From Apostichopus japonicus (Eukaryota; Echinodermata; Holothuroidea; Aspidochirotida; Stichopodidae), in contig NC_092575.1 in assembly GCF_037975245.1 (NCBI RefSeq), forward strand, positions 1,555,001 through 1,619,000: 64,000 bases of DNA, written 5' to 3'. Position 1 is the first letter of the stretch, and the number at the start of each line of letters is the position of its first letter. Below the pieces are notes generated by a model that had not been told where the DNA came from, made no database searches, and saw only the letters and a program-made list of their open reading frames with translations. The position numbers and the translations under genes were made by a program. Positions 1-12,323 of this stretch are shown here, piece by piece.

Positions 1-361
1 TCGGCTGTGGCTTACATCTAAATTTTAACAAGGTATACATGTACAACAGCAGTGTGAAATCAACCAAACGTGGTGTGGTCAATTACTGCAAGTAACTATA
101 AATTTATTAACACGATGTCAAATAACTATTTTTATTGCATTTATTATCCTTTTGCAATTTCTACGTTTTCTCTTATGTCACCCATTTTCGTCGTAGTCGT
201 AATAGCTCAAAGACAACCCAGGTAATTATGTTCAAGGAATTAAAACTACAAGGTTCTTGGTGTATTTGTGTATTTCTATGTTACGTTTATTTCAACCCTG
301 GATCCCATTTCTTTCGTTATATGCTCCTGCACAGATTATTCTTATATACTTTTTATTGCAG
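1..361 (+). other. Intron-like flank of cassette exon U1
   Basis: The first bases (tcggctgtggcttacatct) match the sequence that lies immediately 3' of every cassette-exon copy (about 474, 28,380, 45,840, 61,999), so another copy probably ends just left of the window. The rest, ending in a T-rich tract and TTGCAG at 356-361, aligns with the upstream flanks of the copies at 28,268, 45,724 and 61,888. No long reading frame is evident; short frames here are not conserved between copies. Confidence 0.5.
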
Positions 362-463
362 AACCAATAGCATTCTCGTCCCAGTGTACGGAACCGCATC
401 CTGACCTAGGAGATGATACCCACCTGAAATTGCTGATAAGACAAGACCAACCAAAACAACAAG
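362..463 (+). CDS. Cassette exon U1 of an unrecognised gene (34 codons, phase 1-1)
   Basis: Seen: acceptor TATTGCAG, 102 exonic bases with no stop, and donor CAAG|GTATAT. Read with one base from the previous exon, it encodes 34 residues including SSQCTE, GDDTHLKLL and a Gln-rich end. Four further copies in the window keep the open frame, both splice sites and symmetric 1-1 phase; three have exactly this length. The peptide pattern CTExxPxxGDxTHLxxLIxQ is shared with the diverged copy at 55,440. I do not recognise the domain. Symmetric 1-1 exons with a conserved Cys are common in extracellular modular proteins, but that is inference. If the donor is not used, the frame runs 13-14 codons further to a stop (ending LHLNY). 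Confidence 0.55.
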
Positions 464-912
464 GTATATATATAGTCGGCTGTTGTTTACATCTGAATTA
501 TTAACAAAGTATCCATGTAAAAAAGCAGTGTGAAATCAACCAAACGTGGTGTGGTCAATTACTGCAACTTTTTATAAATTTATTAACACGTCAAATAACT
601 ATTTTTATTGCATTTATTATCCTTTTGCTTTTCTATATTCTAAGTTTGTCATCTATCTATAACTCTATTCACACGGCTCAATAAGTATAAGCAATTTATT
701 TTATGAAAAAAATTGCCTATCATTCTACAGTTAGCAAAGTTTATAGGTTGATGTTGTAAATATTTCGCCCAAACTGAGTTCGCTAGCAATTTCTGGAAGA
801 GTCCAAAACTATTTCCTTGGCAGTTCGCCGTCTCCAAATTATTCATTCGGAGGGTCGGTTAAATTAACTTTTATATAAAGTCCTCTTTGCAGTTAGGTGT
901 TCTGAAGGAGAC
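464..912 (+). other. Intron or 3' untranslated flank of U1
   Basis: About 450 bases between the U1 donor and the AATAAA at 913, matching 61,990-62,445 and, with an internal deletion, 28,370-28,684 and 45,826-46,145. It holds two pyrimidine-tract/AG sites (near 821 and 894) that could be acceptors of a terminal exon. No long conserved frame is seen. Confidence 0.4.
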
Positions 913-965
913 AATAAAGCAAAGTTAAAGTTTGAATATAGATGATTTTGTTGTGTGTGTCTTTC
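913..965 (+). terminator. Candidate poly(A) site of module U1
   Basis: AATAAA at 913-918 is followed about 30 bases later by a GT-rich tract (ttgttgtgtgtgtcttt, 948-965), the classical spacing of a cleavage signal and downstream element. The same hexamer recurs at the matching place in modules U2 (28,685), U3 (46,146) and U4 (62,446); only U4 also keeps the GT-rich tract. Confidence 0.5.
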
Positions 966-3900
966 TCAACATATGGGCGGTAGGGAGGGGGACACAACTG
1001 GACCTTAAATCAGGTAGCTAAATGGAGGTGCAGGTTAAGTATATATCTAGTTGTGATGATCTACGGTAAATTAACAATGTCATAGCTGCAGGAACGTGTG
1101 TGTAAGTGTAACAATCGACTGTTTTTGAAATCTTAGATCAACTAATTTGGGAGATAACATATCCTTGTTTCCATCAGATGATTTGCAGTTGCATTGACTT
1201 AACTGAAATTCTTCAACACCAGACCAGTATTTCTCTATATACGGCTCTGTTCAACACGACTGACACCGCCCTTTGAATGATTTTGGTTCTCAACTATGAA
1301 GAAGATAAATCGAATTCATCCACACTTGATGTGATTTTCGGCTGGACAAGGTGGGGCAGGAAGTGGAGGGGGGGCTAGAGTAGGACAGTGTTTCAAGAGA
1401 GCTTTGCAAATTTGCAGCCTATCATCGGATTCCAGCAACTTTCAACCTGCACTTTTGTAGTCAGTAAAATTCTTTCAAGTGACTTAGTAAGTTAGAAATG
1501 TACTCAACCCTCTTTGTGCTAACTTTTGATAGTTCCTGTTATGGATAAGGAAAAACCGTTTACTATAAAATGAAAGAAATTGTTGGTCAATTATTGTAAC
1601 AGGCACGTGGGTCAATTGTCACGATGAAATGTAATAAAACACAAAAAAAAGGAACTCAAGTTATGAACTGTATTGTATTTTCTACAGAGTCTGTGAACTT
1701 CTAGCAAACCATATCCACTGGCAGTAAAACGATAAAAGCAGTATGACCAGAATACAAAACTGCAATGTGTTTTCGATGATCTAACATGAGCAGTTGTCTT
1801 CATGAATATGACGTAATGTATAGTAATGGTGTAAAACATACTTGATCTTAGTACTAAAGTGAAAAGCAGTGTGATGTCACAAACAATAAATTCATAATGA
1901 CACAGGCTTTCCTGGAATGACCATGGACCTCAATAACAGGCTTCTTTTACTAAATGTGATAGATACATAAACACACTAAATTATACATATGTCATTGTTG
2001 AAATATTGTGTGAAACATGGTTTTCACAATTTAACACCTGGTGAACTCAAGCGACCATTGACCTCCACCCACAACATTTAGCTTCTGGTATACCGTACTC
2101 AATGTGGTACAATTACATACCAAATATGCGATCTGTCCAATCTTACCTTTTGATATTATGTTTAGGAAGGTTTGGTAGTGGAAAGAGACAGTAAGAGGGG
2201 AGTGAAGTAAACGTTACTTGAAATAACAGTTGACCTCCACCGTAAGCAATAATAGGCTCCTTAAAGTTTAATATGGTTCATCAACAAAGCAAACATGAGA
2301 TCTGTACTAGGTTCTCTTCTTGAACTATCATGTATACAAGGCTTTCACGATTTGACCTGCTATCTCCAAATGACCTTTGCCAAAATCAATAGGCTTCTCT
2401 TACTCAATGTTATACACCTTTTTACCAAGTATGAGATCTGCCCAAGCTTCAGATAGTGGGATATCATGTTTACAAGATTTTCACAACTTGACCTCTGACA
2501 CCCCAAATGACATTTGACCTCCTCCAAAAACGATAGGGCTTCTTGCACTTAATGTGATACTTCTACACACCAAATATGATATCTGCCCAAGATTCTCTTC
2601 TTGAGATATCGTGTTCAGATGGTAGAGGTACGTGTCCATGCAAATATCCTGGAAATATTTGCAGTAACTTTCGCACTTGCAGTTACAAAAATTAAATTGT
2701 TCAAATCGACGACAGAATAAGAATAGAGCGTTTTATTTGGTGAAACATCTTCGGAGAGCACGAGTAATGTAAGTACAAAACGCACAGTTGGCTATGCTAT
2801 ACGAACCTTCTGAATTACCCTTCTCCAATCATATTTGGTTAGGCTTTCTGTATATGTTTGTTTAAAAAACACAGCAATTAAAGATTGAGGGTTTTTGAAG
2901 CAATCACATAGCTAAGTGAATTTGCTTTCTTCCGAAGCGGATGTGTGACCTGATTAACTCGTACCGAGTAAGATTTGTCACAGGGGTTCTACTCGTAATG
3001 CAAAAGGTTGACAATTAATATATATTTTTTAGTAGTTCAACCAGCAGTACCTTATTCACAAAACATTTAAAAAAGAACTCGCCTGTGCCTTATACGTCTT
3101 CTACCGTGCAAGCAGTTATTTTCGTTGTAGATTAATTTTTATTTTTGTTTTTATTTATATCCAACTTACGTAACCCTATCAAATAATAGTACTAACCACA
3201 GTGCCAGTACATGGACCACTGTATAGGTGTTAACAATTTCTGAATCAAACAAGAACATATTTTAACATTTAAAGACATGTTAACTACATTATATTATCAA
3301 CATTTCATATTTTTTTATAGAAATACCAAGTACAGTTTTAATGCTTCTTTGATAATTTTCTTCTACCTGTTGTTTATTTTTTCTACCCATTGACAAACGG
3401 TGCAGACCCTACGGTTTTAGTAAGAGCAACCTTTCTGAGGCTTTGAATATACAGCGTTTCTGTATGTTTCCGTAATGGACGAATCTAACTGTTATAGTAA
3501 TTACCGACTTTGCGTTATAGTCATGCAGACTTTGCAATCCGCGGGCCCCCTCACAACTTTTGTCGGTATAGAGTGACTCCATAGTTTTCCCTTTCGGGAA
3601 TCCAAAACGAAAGAGAATCAGGGAAAAGATAGGAGAAGAGAAGAGAGTACAGCTGGTTTTGTTATAGAGGGGAAAAGTTGTAAGTATAGCCTGAGAACTA
3701 GTAGCTTTGGAAAGAACTAGGAAAACTTTTTTTTTCAATCAATACTTGGCGTCAAAAAGAAATGTTGAGCGGCTTTGACTGAGAATAGTCGAGGTGAAGA
3801 ACCAACTAACCTTGATAGTTGCAAAATATGAATACATTAACTATTAATAGTTTGATATCGTTTGTAAGAATTTATTTCAAACTACAGCACTCCAAAGTAG

Positions 3901-4056
3901 AAAACATTAACCTTTTTAATAGAAATTTCGACTTATTCGAGAAGACTGAAAATTCATAGTATCTTAATAACCAGACTCGAAAATTTCCACGCCTCAACAG
4001 ACAATTGGACGAATACGATAAATGTATGTTTATAGGCCTATATGTATGTATGTATG

Positions 4057-4058
<2 letters not shown>

Positions 4059-4087
<29 letters not shown>
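4059..4087. repeat. (TA)n microsatellite
   Basis: Pure TA run immediately 5' of the Penelope-like fragment; the block B counterpart at 33,751-33,794 is longer, so the tract has changed length since the duplication. Confidence 0.9.
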
Positions 4088-4090
<3 letters not shown>

Positions 4091-4094
4091 AACT

Positions 4095-4385
4095 TAACTT
4101 GGCCAGCCGACGGTATAGGCCTTAAAAGAGACGGCCTTGCTGTAATGAAATACCACCCAGGCCCCAAAGCAGACCGCGTAAGAAAACAACTGATCCAGAT
4201 TTCCCAGTCATTTGGCCTACAAATAACCGTCCAAACCAACTTCACATCAGCCAACTTCCTAGACATCAAACTCAACCTTGTAACCGGCAAACACCAACCA
4301 TACAGGAAACCCAATGACCTACCCATGTACATTAACGCGAAATCCAACCACCCACCACCTATAATCAGATTTCTTGTTAAAACAA
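4095..4385 (+). pseudogene. Penelope-like reverse transcriptase fragment, block A
   Basis: A frame open from about 4,095 carries GLKRDGLAVM, then NFLDIKLNLVTGK, PYRKPNDLPMYIN and SNHPPPIIR. This order is characteristic of the RT/thumb part of Penelope-like retroelements that usually continue to a GIY-YIG endonuclease. Homology stops around 4,385 and the following bases are unrelated, so only about 95 residues remain. No endonuclease part follows. The matching copy in block B is at 33,797. The assignment to Penelope-like elements rather than another RT class rests on motif memory. Confidence 0.6.
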
Positions 4386-5143
4386 AAACACTCTGGTTTA
4401 GGACTTTCCGAAACTTGCACTTGAAATATATGCTATATTTTCTGAAGTTTCTATTGTAATGGATCAATAAGTAATATAACAGCACTATACAGTTCGAAAT
4501 CATTTTGACATATTTTGCGTTCCAAAGTACTGTACCATGTCGACCAATCACGTATCGCGACTCCGGGGTCATCTGCATACTGATGTTTTTTTAAACAACC
4601 ACAACAACACAGTGATCTATAGCATCTAAGTAATGATACTTACGTCCTCGAAGTGCGAACATAATAACTTATTATGTTCTCTACACCAAGAAGGAAGATT
4701 CATGTCTATTCTGGGAAAGAAAACAAAACACCCAGGGTAACAAAAATATTTTTGGCGTTAGCCTAGTAATAGTCGTAGTACACCGATTAGGCTAAAACTA
4801 CTACTACTATACTACTGCTAGTGTTAACAGACCAACCTACAGTAGGTTAGGCTAGGATAGTTGTGACGATCAAAGTAACATGAGCATACCGTAGGGTAAC
4901 ATGTTCACTGGCGCTACACTAACCTAGTGACATGTAGTCTGATTATACCTACACGTATATATATGGTACGGGGATTGGACATTCGGATAGGATGGTTATT
5001 GAAATATCGATATACTGTGACTGCTGGAATTAAGTGTATGACCTAGGCTAAGTAAATCTTCTTTGAAAGGGGAGGGGTAATGACGATTTTCTCACCCTGA
5101 TCAAGGACAAACTAAAACGAATGACTGCGAATGACAGGTTTCC

Positions 5144-5894
5144 AGTCAAAACGTCCCTTTACCAAAACGTCCCGGCCTTTTTAAGACCAAAACGTCCCTG
5201 CTTTTTTACCAAAACGTCCCCGCAGTGAAAACGTCCCCTTGAGTCAAAACGTCCCCGCTTTTATAATCAGTTGGAATGCAAGTGTGAATGTTATTAGTTC
5301 AAATCAAAGAGTTAGGATAAGTATAGTTTAGGTTGAAAACACAGTTTTTAGGAGTGGGAATTGACTGTTATGAGGGCAGAAACATTTTTGAGTATAATTT
5401 TTTAGTAAAACATGTAACGTTACCAAACGAAAGGTAAACCATCGAACGATATATCCTATACTTAAAAATGTCAAATATCAACAGGGGCACGTACCGTGAC
5501 AAAATTCTACTTTTAATGTATACACATCCAAATTCTTTCTTAATTCCTCTTGTATAATATTTTTTGATTTCCTTAATTCTTTAATTCACTGAAAAACATA
5601 TAGCGTATACCTTTTTCATACCAAATATAATCAAACGATACGATTTATGATTTATTTAGCGACTGTAATCCAACTTGTATGCAGATAACTTAGCCAAATT
5701 ATAACTTAAAATTTTAACTTAAAATTAATATATTTTCACAACTGTGAATGAATGTGATAGACAGGGACGTTTTGACTTACGGGGACGTTTTGACCAACGG
5801 GGACGTTTTGACCAACTGGGACGATTTGACCAAAAGCGGGGACGTTTTGGTACGAGGACGTTTTAGTAAAGGGACGTTTTGACTGGTAAGCTAT
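5144..5894. mobile_element. MITE with arrays of AAAACGTCCC at both ends, block A copy
   Basis: The left end repeats (C)AAAACGTCCC about six times (5,144-5,260) and the right end carries the inverted form GGGACGTTTTG about six times (5,762-5,894). The outermost parts are complementary: CAGTCAAAACGTCCCTTTAC on the left and its inverse on the right. The ~500-base core is AT-rich without a gene. A target-site duplication is not clear; TA is possible. The orthologous copy is at 35,064-35,816. The superfamily is unknown to me. Confidence 0.7.
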
Positions 5895-6390
5895 CATTAC
5901 TTAAAACTGAGAACTCTTAAAAAGATAAATCAGAAACACATGCGTGGGCTTTGTTGGACTTGTAATCAGAAAATTAATACGAAGAACACACAATGCTTCC
6001 ACATTGTTTGTAAACCTCCTATACCATATTGGCATTATACTGTTACAATGAAGTAAAAAAGGACTATCCGGAACTTAAGACAAAGATTCCAATTATTCTA
6101 CATACAAACATATGTTATTGATTGATTTCTTTTATCATTACTACGATGGCGAGGAGTATTGAAGGGGAAAGGGGAGTGAGAATTAAAAGAATGTCCATTG
6201 GTGAACGTCCTTAACCGTATTGGCATAATACAAGAGGATTATCTTATAGCGTCTGGTCCAATATTGTCCACTGTCCATATTAAGCTGTTTAAATAATTAA
6301 TTTACGTACGAATACAACGGATAAGTGTAATAATCTACCAGCGAAACACTGTCACACTCACGAAAACGATATAGTATTTGCATACCATAA

Positions 6391-6612
6391 AACAGTGGGG
6401 GTGGTGATCAAGGGTGGGTGGGTGGGTCTGTGGGGCGAGGGATATAAAGCATTACGTACAGAGATACACTGACAGGTAACCATATCAAACGTTACTTACA
6501 AAACAGTGGGGGTGGTGATCAAGGGTGGGTGGGTGGGTCTGTGGGGCGAGGGATATAAAGCATTACGTACAGAGATACACTGACAGGTAACCATATCAAA
6601 CGTTACTTACAA
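6391..6612. repeat. 111-bp tandem duplication
   Basis: Two near-identical 111-base units starting at AACAGTGGGGG (6,391 and 6,502), each with GGGTGGGTGGGT and ending in GTTACTTACAAA. Block B has only one unit (about 36,312), so the duplication postdates the split of A and B. Confidence 0.9.
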
Positions 6613-6624
6613 AAACGAGGGCGC

Positions 6625-7570
6625 CATTACAAAATCGGATTAGTTGACTGTGATATTAACTGTGGGCCTGAAATCAGGGAGTTTACATAACAACTCCCTG
6701 CTGAAATCGAAGCGAAGCACATGTATTATCCACACCAATAGCTCCCGTAAAACCGCGACGGGTATTCAACAAGTGAACACTCTGTTGTTTTCAGTAACCA
6801 AGAAGTTATAGTAAGGTAAAAAAATATCCATAAAAGTGTTGACAAGAATACACTGAAACCCATGAGTGAATACAACACATTATGACGTGACTATAATGCC
6901 TATGATGTTCACCTGCAGCCATGACAAAGAGAGTTAATTGATATGATGGGTTGCATAACTAATTCATATCTAAGAAATTATGTCATGAGGAATGAAGAAA
7001 TACCTACCTCATTCTCAACACGATACCACAGTCAAATATCCAAAAACTTTTTGTTTGTTTTGCTGTTTTTTTCTTTAAAAAAAGAAGATAATATAAGTAA
7101 TCTCGCATGGGGCAAATATAAAACAGACTCCCAAATAATTTCCTCACTGCGACAGTTCATCGACTATACGGTAGTCTAACACTCCGCAATGTTTGGAAAT
7201 CGTTTAAAATGTCATTGTGGAAAATAGTTGTGAATACTTTTAGCAAATTTTACATAGAGATATACAGGTAACCATTTTGAACGTTATTTACAAATAAGAG
7301 GACGCTATTATAAAATCGGATTGGTTGACTGTGATATTTGTTAACTGTGGGCATCAACTAGAAGCGAGGCACATGTATTTATTATCCACAACAATAGCTC
7401 CCGTAAAACCGCGACGGTTATTCAACGCGTGAACACTGTAGTTTAGAAGTTAGTATGTGACTTCAACATTCAGTAACCAAGAAGTTATCGTCAGGAAAAC
7501 AAATATCCTTAAACGTACTTTGACATGAATACACTGAAACCCATGAGTGAATACAATACATTTTGACGTA
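6625..7570. repeat. Internal ~670-bp-spaced duplication in block A
   Basis: Sequence around 6,634-6,890 (AAAATCGGATTAGTTGACTG, then the CCGCGACGG/TTATTCAAC segment and the ACTGAAACCCATGAGTGAAT segment) recurs diverged at 7,310-7,560. The same pair exists in block B (36,440-36,690 and 37,138-37,390), so this duplication predates the A/B event. No gene is recognised. Confidence 0.75.
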
Positions 7571-7580
7571 ACGTTGAATG

Positions 7581-8490
7581 ATTTGCCTATTTGCCGATGA
7601 TACAAATGTACAATTTGTTCATGACGACAATGTCATAAATCTCAATCAGAGGTCCCAAATTGACTTTGGGATACTGAAAACGTGGTTTGATAATAACAAA
7701 CTCACCTCGCATCTAAACTAATTGCATCAAGTGTTCCACCCCAAAGAGCTTGTTGATTATCCTGACTGCTTAACACGATTACTAAGATCTCCGAGACAGT
7801 CTACGTAAAATACTGGTCATTTAGTTAAGGAAAGTCTGTCTTTCAGACAACACATTGAAGAGGTTTGTCATAACCTTATTAAGGGCATCGGCATGAATGT
7901 TTAATCGTCTTATACAAGTTCCTTTCCAGCGTTAATGCTATTTACTTATCTTTGGTCTATCCAAGAGCTGTATGGGATTGGCATCTATGGTATGGCATTC
8001 GTAAGCCTTACAGGTGCATTAACGTGAAAATCTATGGTGTGGTATTTTTAAGCCTTACAGGTGCTACAACATAATTTTAAATGTTATAACCTTCAAACGC
8101 CGGTGTTATTCTACCAGTAATCTGCACAGTAACGTCGGTGTCCTTAAAGTCACTGATATTCAAATTCCTAAAAGATATGTGCTGTATCTAGAATTGTACG
8201 ATTAACTTTATGATCCCTACTGCTTTTAGTTACATTCTCAAGCATAGAGTGTCCAGATATCCATAGGAGTAATATGAGTTTTTTTTTCCTAATGAAACCC
8301 ACATAACACACACAATCAGTCAAATCAGTTGCATGTGCCAAAACTTTACTAGAACAAACGTTCTTAAAACAAAGTTCACGCCGCAGAGCCGCTGTGTCAT
8401 GGAACTCACTCTCCGACTAACTCAGAAATATACTTTCTCTACAGTACTTCAAGAACAATTGAGTGAGCATTACAGAAAGTATTATTGACC
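7581..8490 (+). pseudogene. LINE (CR1/L2-like) RT 3' fragment, block A
   Basis: Opens with ICLFADDTNVQF, the FADD catalytic box of non-LTR reverse transcriptases, then LKTWFDNNKL, the usual segment after it, and stops at TAA 7,719. Further fragments in shifting frames match later parts: IQELYGIGIYG (~7,960) and a C-terminal AAVSWNSLS segment (~8,390-8,420). Several stops and frameshifts make it dead. The block B copy at 37,416 keeps a different set of defects. Confidence 0.65.
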
Positions 8491-8574
8491 ACACATTTTT
8501 TTCTTGGTGTTGGGTTACTTTTTTCTATCTTTTCTTGTTTTGTTTTTCAATTAGTTGTTTCTTCTTGAGTGACC

Positions 8575-10883
8575 AGTGGCGTAGCTACGGGGGGGGGGGG
8601 GGCCTGGGGGCCGAGGCCCCCCATGAAATTAGCTGGCCCCCCCACTGGGAATGGGGTAAAAAAAATGTTGTAAAAAAACAAAACACTCATCAGTGCGATT
8701 CACTAATATTTCTTGTTCAATAATTTGGGAAATAGGGTTACACAGTTTTCTCGTCTGCATCTGGCAGAATAAGAATAATGCAATATCTGTAGTAATCATG
8801 AGAATGGTCACACAGCATGGCATGGCAATGGTCGATGCGACGATTGCGACCATACACCACCAACTTTGTTGTGCTGCGCGATATTTATATCTTCTGAAAA
8901 TATGTTCAGTGCTTCCACCTAGCGCAACAATCTATCAAAAGATTGGCTCCGTTTGTACTGAGCCGAGGTATCAGGTATTCATATATTGCCTCGAGTCAAA
9001 TGAATATATGTCATTGAATATTCCACAAAACAACTTTTTAATGGCCACGAAACTGTCGAAACATGATTTTCCACTACTGGTAGAGATATAAAATATTGGG
9101 AATTCTGAAATTCCTGCAAACATGCGGCTGTGCCTGTTCACTACTCACTACTGTATCGCCTTAAAAATGTTGAGTGGAAATTATTTTTCAGGACCGTATT
9201 GTATCGTGGGTATCGAGTGCGTCTGATATACGAAAGTATGTAATACGTACATCTATGATGATATGCACTGTACTGTATATACTGATCACGCGTACGATAA
9301 ATTTTATTCATAAATTACAGTCAGAATATGAGAAGATTTCGGAACTTTTCAACATGCACGTACTGTTATCGGTCATCGATTGGCACAAAACCCAGATTCT
9401 GATGACAGCTGCTTCAAGAAACCCAATAAATGGCCTAATTAGCACCGAGCCACCAATGTGGACCATTACCGAAACATCGATGCGTGTTAGTCTTCCATCC
9501 CCTTCCTCTAATGCTATTTAAGTTCACGTGCATAGGCGTACGAGACGGGGGGGGGGGGCAGACTGCCCCCAAATTTCCAGAGGACAAGAAATTCGGGCAA
9601 AAGTCCTGAAAAATTCGGGCAGCCTAAGAGGAGAAAAAATATATATATAAATATGCAGTAGCTTGCCCGAATCATTTTCATATTTTTGCCCGACAATTCC
9701 GTGGAGAGCGTTCCGTGTTATTTGTTTTGTGACATTAATATAGGCCTAATGATTTTCCTTATTTAGCATCATGATGCCCGAATATTTCAGTGTAACACCA
9801 CTGTAAGCGCAGCTCATCTGGGCTGCCACGCTTTTTGCACTATCGCCCAAAATTATTAACAGGGAACGCCGCTCACAATCGTGGTGACATGCATGCATGG
9901 AGATTAGCAGTCTCTGAAGTGAAAAACCGCATTAAACATTTTTTCTAACTAGTCAACTGTATACCTGGACATCCCCGACATGAGTGTATATAAGAAACAT
10001 TTTCTTTTTCATGGATGGTGGGGGGCGGGGTGGGGGAGTGCCTACAAGCCTAAAAGTATAGGTTTATCATATTCTTTGTTATTTGTTATACTTTTTTGTG
10101 AGACAAATTGCAGTCTCACCCGACACAGCGACATTTTCCCGCCTACAATGTATATTTTTCTGGAGGTAGCTGAGTACTGTGTTAAAATAATAAATACCGT
10201 AACTAAATAGGAGCTTTAAAAATATACTGCTTTTTTCCCCTTCAGAGTGATTTTACCATTTTTTCTTCTTCTAATTTACCGAAATTTTGGGGAAATGTAA
10301 ATTTCTAAACGTGAGATTATAAAATAAAGAATGTTTAGATGCAACTTGCAAGGCCTCAGAAGTGCCATTTTCGGAAATCTGAGGGGCATATTTTGCCAAA
10401 AATTTCTTGTACGCCACGCGCCATCCGATGGTGGCGCTCCGCTTAGATAGTGTCACGGGAACTTTCGGCACTAAAGTTTCTGCCCCCAAACCGAAATGGT
10501 CCCGTACGCCTATTGGATATCCTGCAAATCTACTGGTAGCCCACAGGGGTTTGAGTTGGGAGAAAGGCCTTGACACCTTGAAACGACAACTGATGCCAAC
10601 TTCCCTCAAGTTAAAATCTGGCTGAGTTGGCAAGGCCAGTCAGCATGAAAGAGAAAAAACTTTTTTGCATTTCTGTCACCAAAGTTGCACATCTTTTTGG
10701 TTGCTATATTGCCTCACAGGTGCCATCTCCTGCGATCTGGGGGGAGCTGAAATCTCAAATTTTCTTTGTACGCTCCGCGCCAACCAAGGTGGCGCTCCGC
10801 TTAGATAGTAACCTCCGGCCCCCACAAGAAAGAACAACTCCCCATGGCCCCCCACTCAAAAAATCCTAGCTACGCCACTGCCT
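8575..10883. mobile_element. Composite CAGTGGCGTAGC-ended element
   Basis: Left end CAGTGGCGTAGCTA (8,575) and right end TAGCTACGCCACTG (~10,869-10,882) are inverted repeats of a type common in hAT-like nonautonomous elements. Block B lacks this insertion at the matching place. It contains a nested relative (9,531-10,517) and a core block with GGTGGCGCTCCGCTTAGATA near 10,790. A frame of 132 codons at 8,693-9,091 and one of 115 codons at 9,174-9,521 resemble nothing I know and may be chance. No 8-bp target duplication is visible, so the two ends may come from different insertions. Confidence 0.5.
9531..10517. mobile_element. Nested MITE with ATAGGCGTACG ends
   Basis: Left end ATAGGCGTACGAGACGGGG and right end CCCGTACGCCTAT are inverted. 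The interior carries the shared core GGTGGCGCTCCGCTTAGATA at about 10,430. Related left ends, truncated, occur at 15,297 and 19,917. No transposase frame. Confidence 0.5.
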
Positions 10884-11223
10884 GTGTAGTTGCGGTTTCT
10901 CTTTGGTCTCAACCAATGCTAATAAAGCCGTATGAGGATTTATTCGTGAATGTGTTGATTTCAAATGTAACTTATAACTTTTCTATGCTAAATTATGTCA
11001 TCAACCCTATCATATATGCAAAGCTAATCTTGATAAAGAATATTACGTGTCCATTCTGTGGTGAGAAACCAAAGGAAATATCACTCACAAGAGACGCGGA
11101 GTTATACGGTGCTCAGATTGTAAAATGATCACACCATAACCAGAATCATATTTATACCATATGGGTCATGAGTCCTGCATGGAGGACTTGCATTTTTTTA
11201 AAAATGATAATAACTCAACCCAA

Positions 11224-11601
11224 CAGTGGCGGAGCGTCCATACAGTCAGGGGGCGGATGCCCCCCTGACGGACTCAAATGGACTGCTGGCGCCCTTTTCA
11301 GCTCTTTACCACTTTTTACTTATTCGCGATTATTGACTTTTTATTGCGTTCTCATCTACATATTGACATTTGTCACATTTTGTTGGTATAATCTGGCGAT
11401 GACACCTATTTATTCTTCGTTCATCTGCAAATAAGCCAGGCCTGGAAAGGGTCATTTCCGGCGATCTAGGGAGTATCTTTACTCAAAACTTTTTTGTACG
11501 CTACGCGCCAACCAGTGGTGGCGCTCCGCTTAGATAGTGTCGAAAGCGCCCCTACAGACCATTATCGCCCCTCCTGACCAATACCCCTAGCTCCGCCACT
11601 G
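11224..11601. mobile_element. hAT-like MITE with CAGTGGCGGAGC ends
   Basis: 378 bases bounded by CAGTGGCGGAGC and GCTCCGCCACTG, with the family core GGTGGCGCTCCGCTTAGATA at about 11,520. Flanking octamers caacccaa and caacaaac agree at only 5 of 8 positions, so the target duplication is poor. A C2C2-like frame just before it (10,844-11,128, CPFCGEKP) is not recognised. Confidence 0.65.
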
Positions 11602-11637
11602 CAACAAACAAATGTTCTCTGAGCTTGATACACTGAC

Positions 11638-11935
11638 CAGGCGCGTAGCCAAGGGGGGGGGGGCGAAGGAGGCAGCCGCCCCCCCCCCCCTTGAGCATAT
11701 TTAAAAAAATGTTTTTTAATGTTTTTATGATATCACTAGTATTTTCAAAAGAGAAAATGCTAAGATGCAACTTACAAGGCCTGGGAAGTGCCATTTCCAG
11801 CGATCTGGGAGGCATTTTCAGCCAAAATTTTCTTGCACGCTTCGCACCAATCATGGTGGCGCTACGCTTAGATAGTTTGCAATACCGAATCTGCAGTTTC
11901 GCCCCTCCCTTGGCAAATTCCTGGCTACGCGCCTG
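11638..11935. mobile_element. hAT-like MITE with CAGGCGCGTAGCCA ends
   Basis: 298 bases bounded by CAGGCGCGTAGCCA and TGGCTACGCGCCTG. Flanking octamers acactgac (11,630-11,637) and acactcac (11,936-11,943) match at 7 of 8, the 8-bp target duplication expected of hAT elements. The interior holds the family core with GGTGGCGCTACGCTTAGATA at about 11,855. Confidence 0.75.
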
Positions 11936-12237
11936 ACACTCACAACTGAAAACTGTTGGAAGCTTTTCAGCACTATATATATAGATATATATGGTTAGTA
12001 TTATATATATTTTATGTTATAGTTCTATATAACATATGTAATCCGTTCTTTGCTCCTTAATCCGCTTCTTGTACAGTCATGGTTTATTTGGTTCTAATTC
12101 CATCACTGCAACTAACACTTATCTAGCGTCATACTTTCATTGTGTTACATTTTGTACTTTTCATTCGATATATTTTCTAAAACATTACTCCTTATTTGTC
12201 AATTATGAGTCATATCTTATTTTTTCTAGTTTTCTCT

Positions 12238-12240
<3 letters not shown>

Positions 12241-12321
<81 letters not shown>
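12241..12321. repeat. (AT)n microsatellite
   Basis: About 40 uninterrupted AT dinucleotides. Confidence 0.95.

Positions 12322-12323
<2 letters not shown>

Larger units (their letters stand above)
1305..8560. repeat. Segmental duplication block A, left part
   Basis: Aligns base by base, in the same orientation, with 30,525-38,210 (block B); 1,305-1,950 also matches 62,830-64,000 (block D). Landmarks in the same order in A and B are the fenced TA tract, the Penelope-like fragment, the AACGTCCC MITE, the GGGTGGGTGGGT tract and the LINE fragment. Relative to B and D, A lacks about 400-500 bases at about 1,470-1,480. Stretches 966-4,090 and 8,491-8,574 show no gene. Direct duplication followed by small indels is inferred. 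Confidence 0.85.

Noticed and set aside
649-846. Minus-strand 65-codon frame with NLETANCQGNSFGLFQKLL, also at 62,194-62,403
   Set aside because: Shared only because blocks A and D are recent duplicates; the shorter U2 and U3 modules delete the region, and no motif is recognisable.
1612-1839. Minus-strand frames shared by 1,612, 31,155 and 63,556
   Set aside because: They change frame and length between copies; they are parts of duplicated DNA without coding signal.
4057-4578. 173-codon minus-strand frame
   Set aside because: Antisense shadow of the Penelope-like RT fragment.
6400-6540. G-quadruplex from GGGTGGGTGGGT tracts
   Set aside because: Possible chemically, but no functional context; noted within the tandem repeat.
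8575-10883. A single intact 2.3-kb hAT transposon
   Set aside because: No transposase motif, no matching octamer duplication, and an obvious nested element, so called composite.
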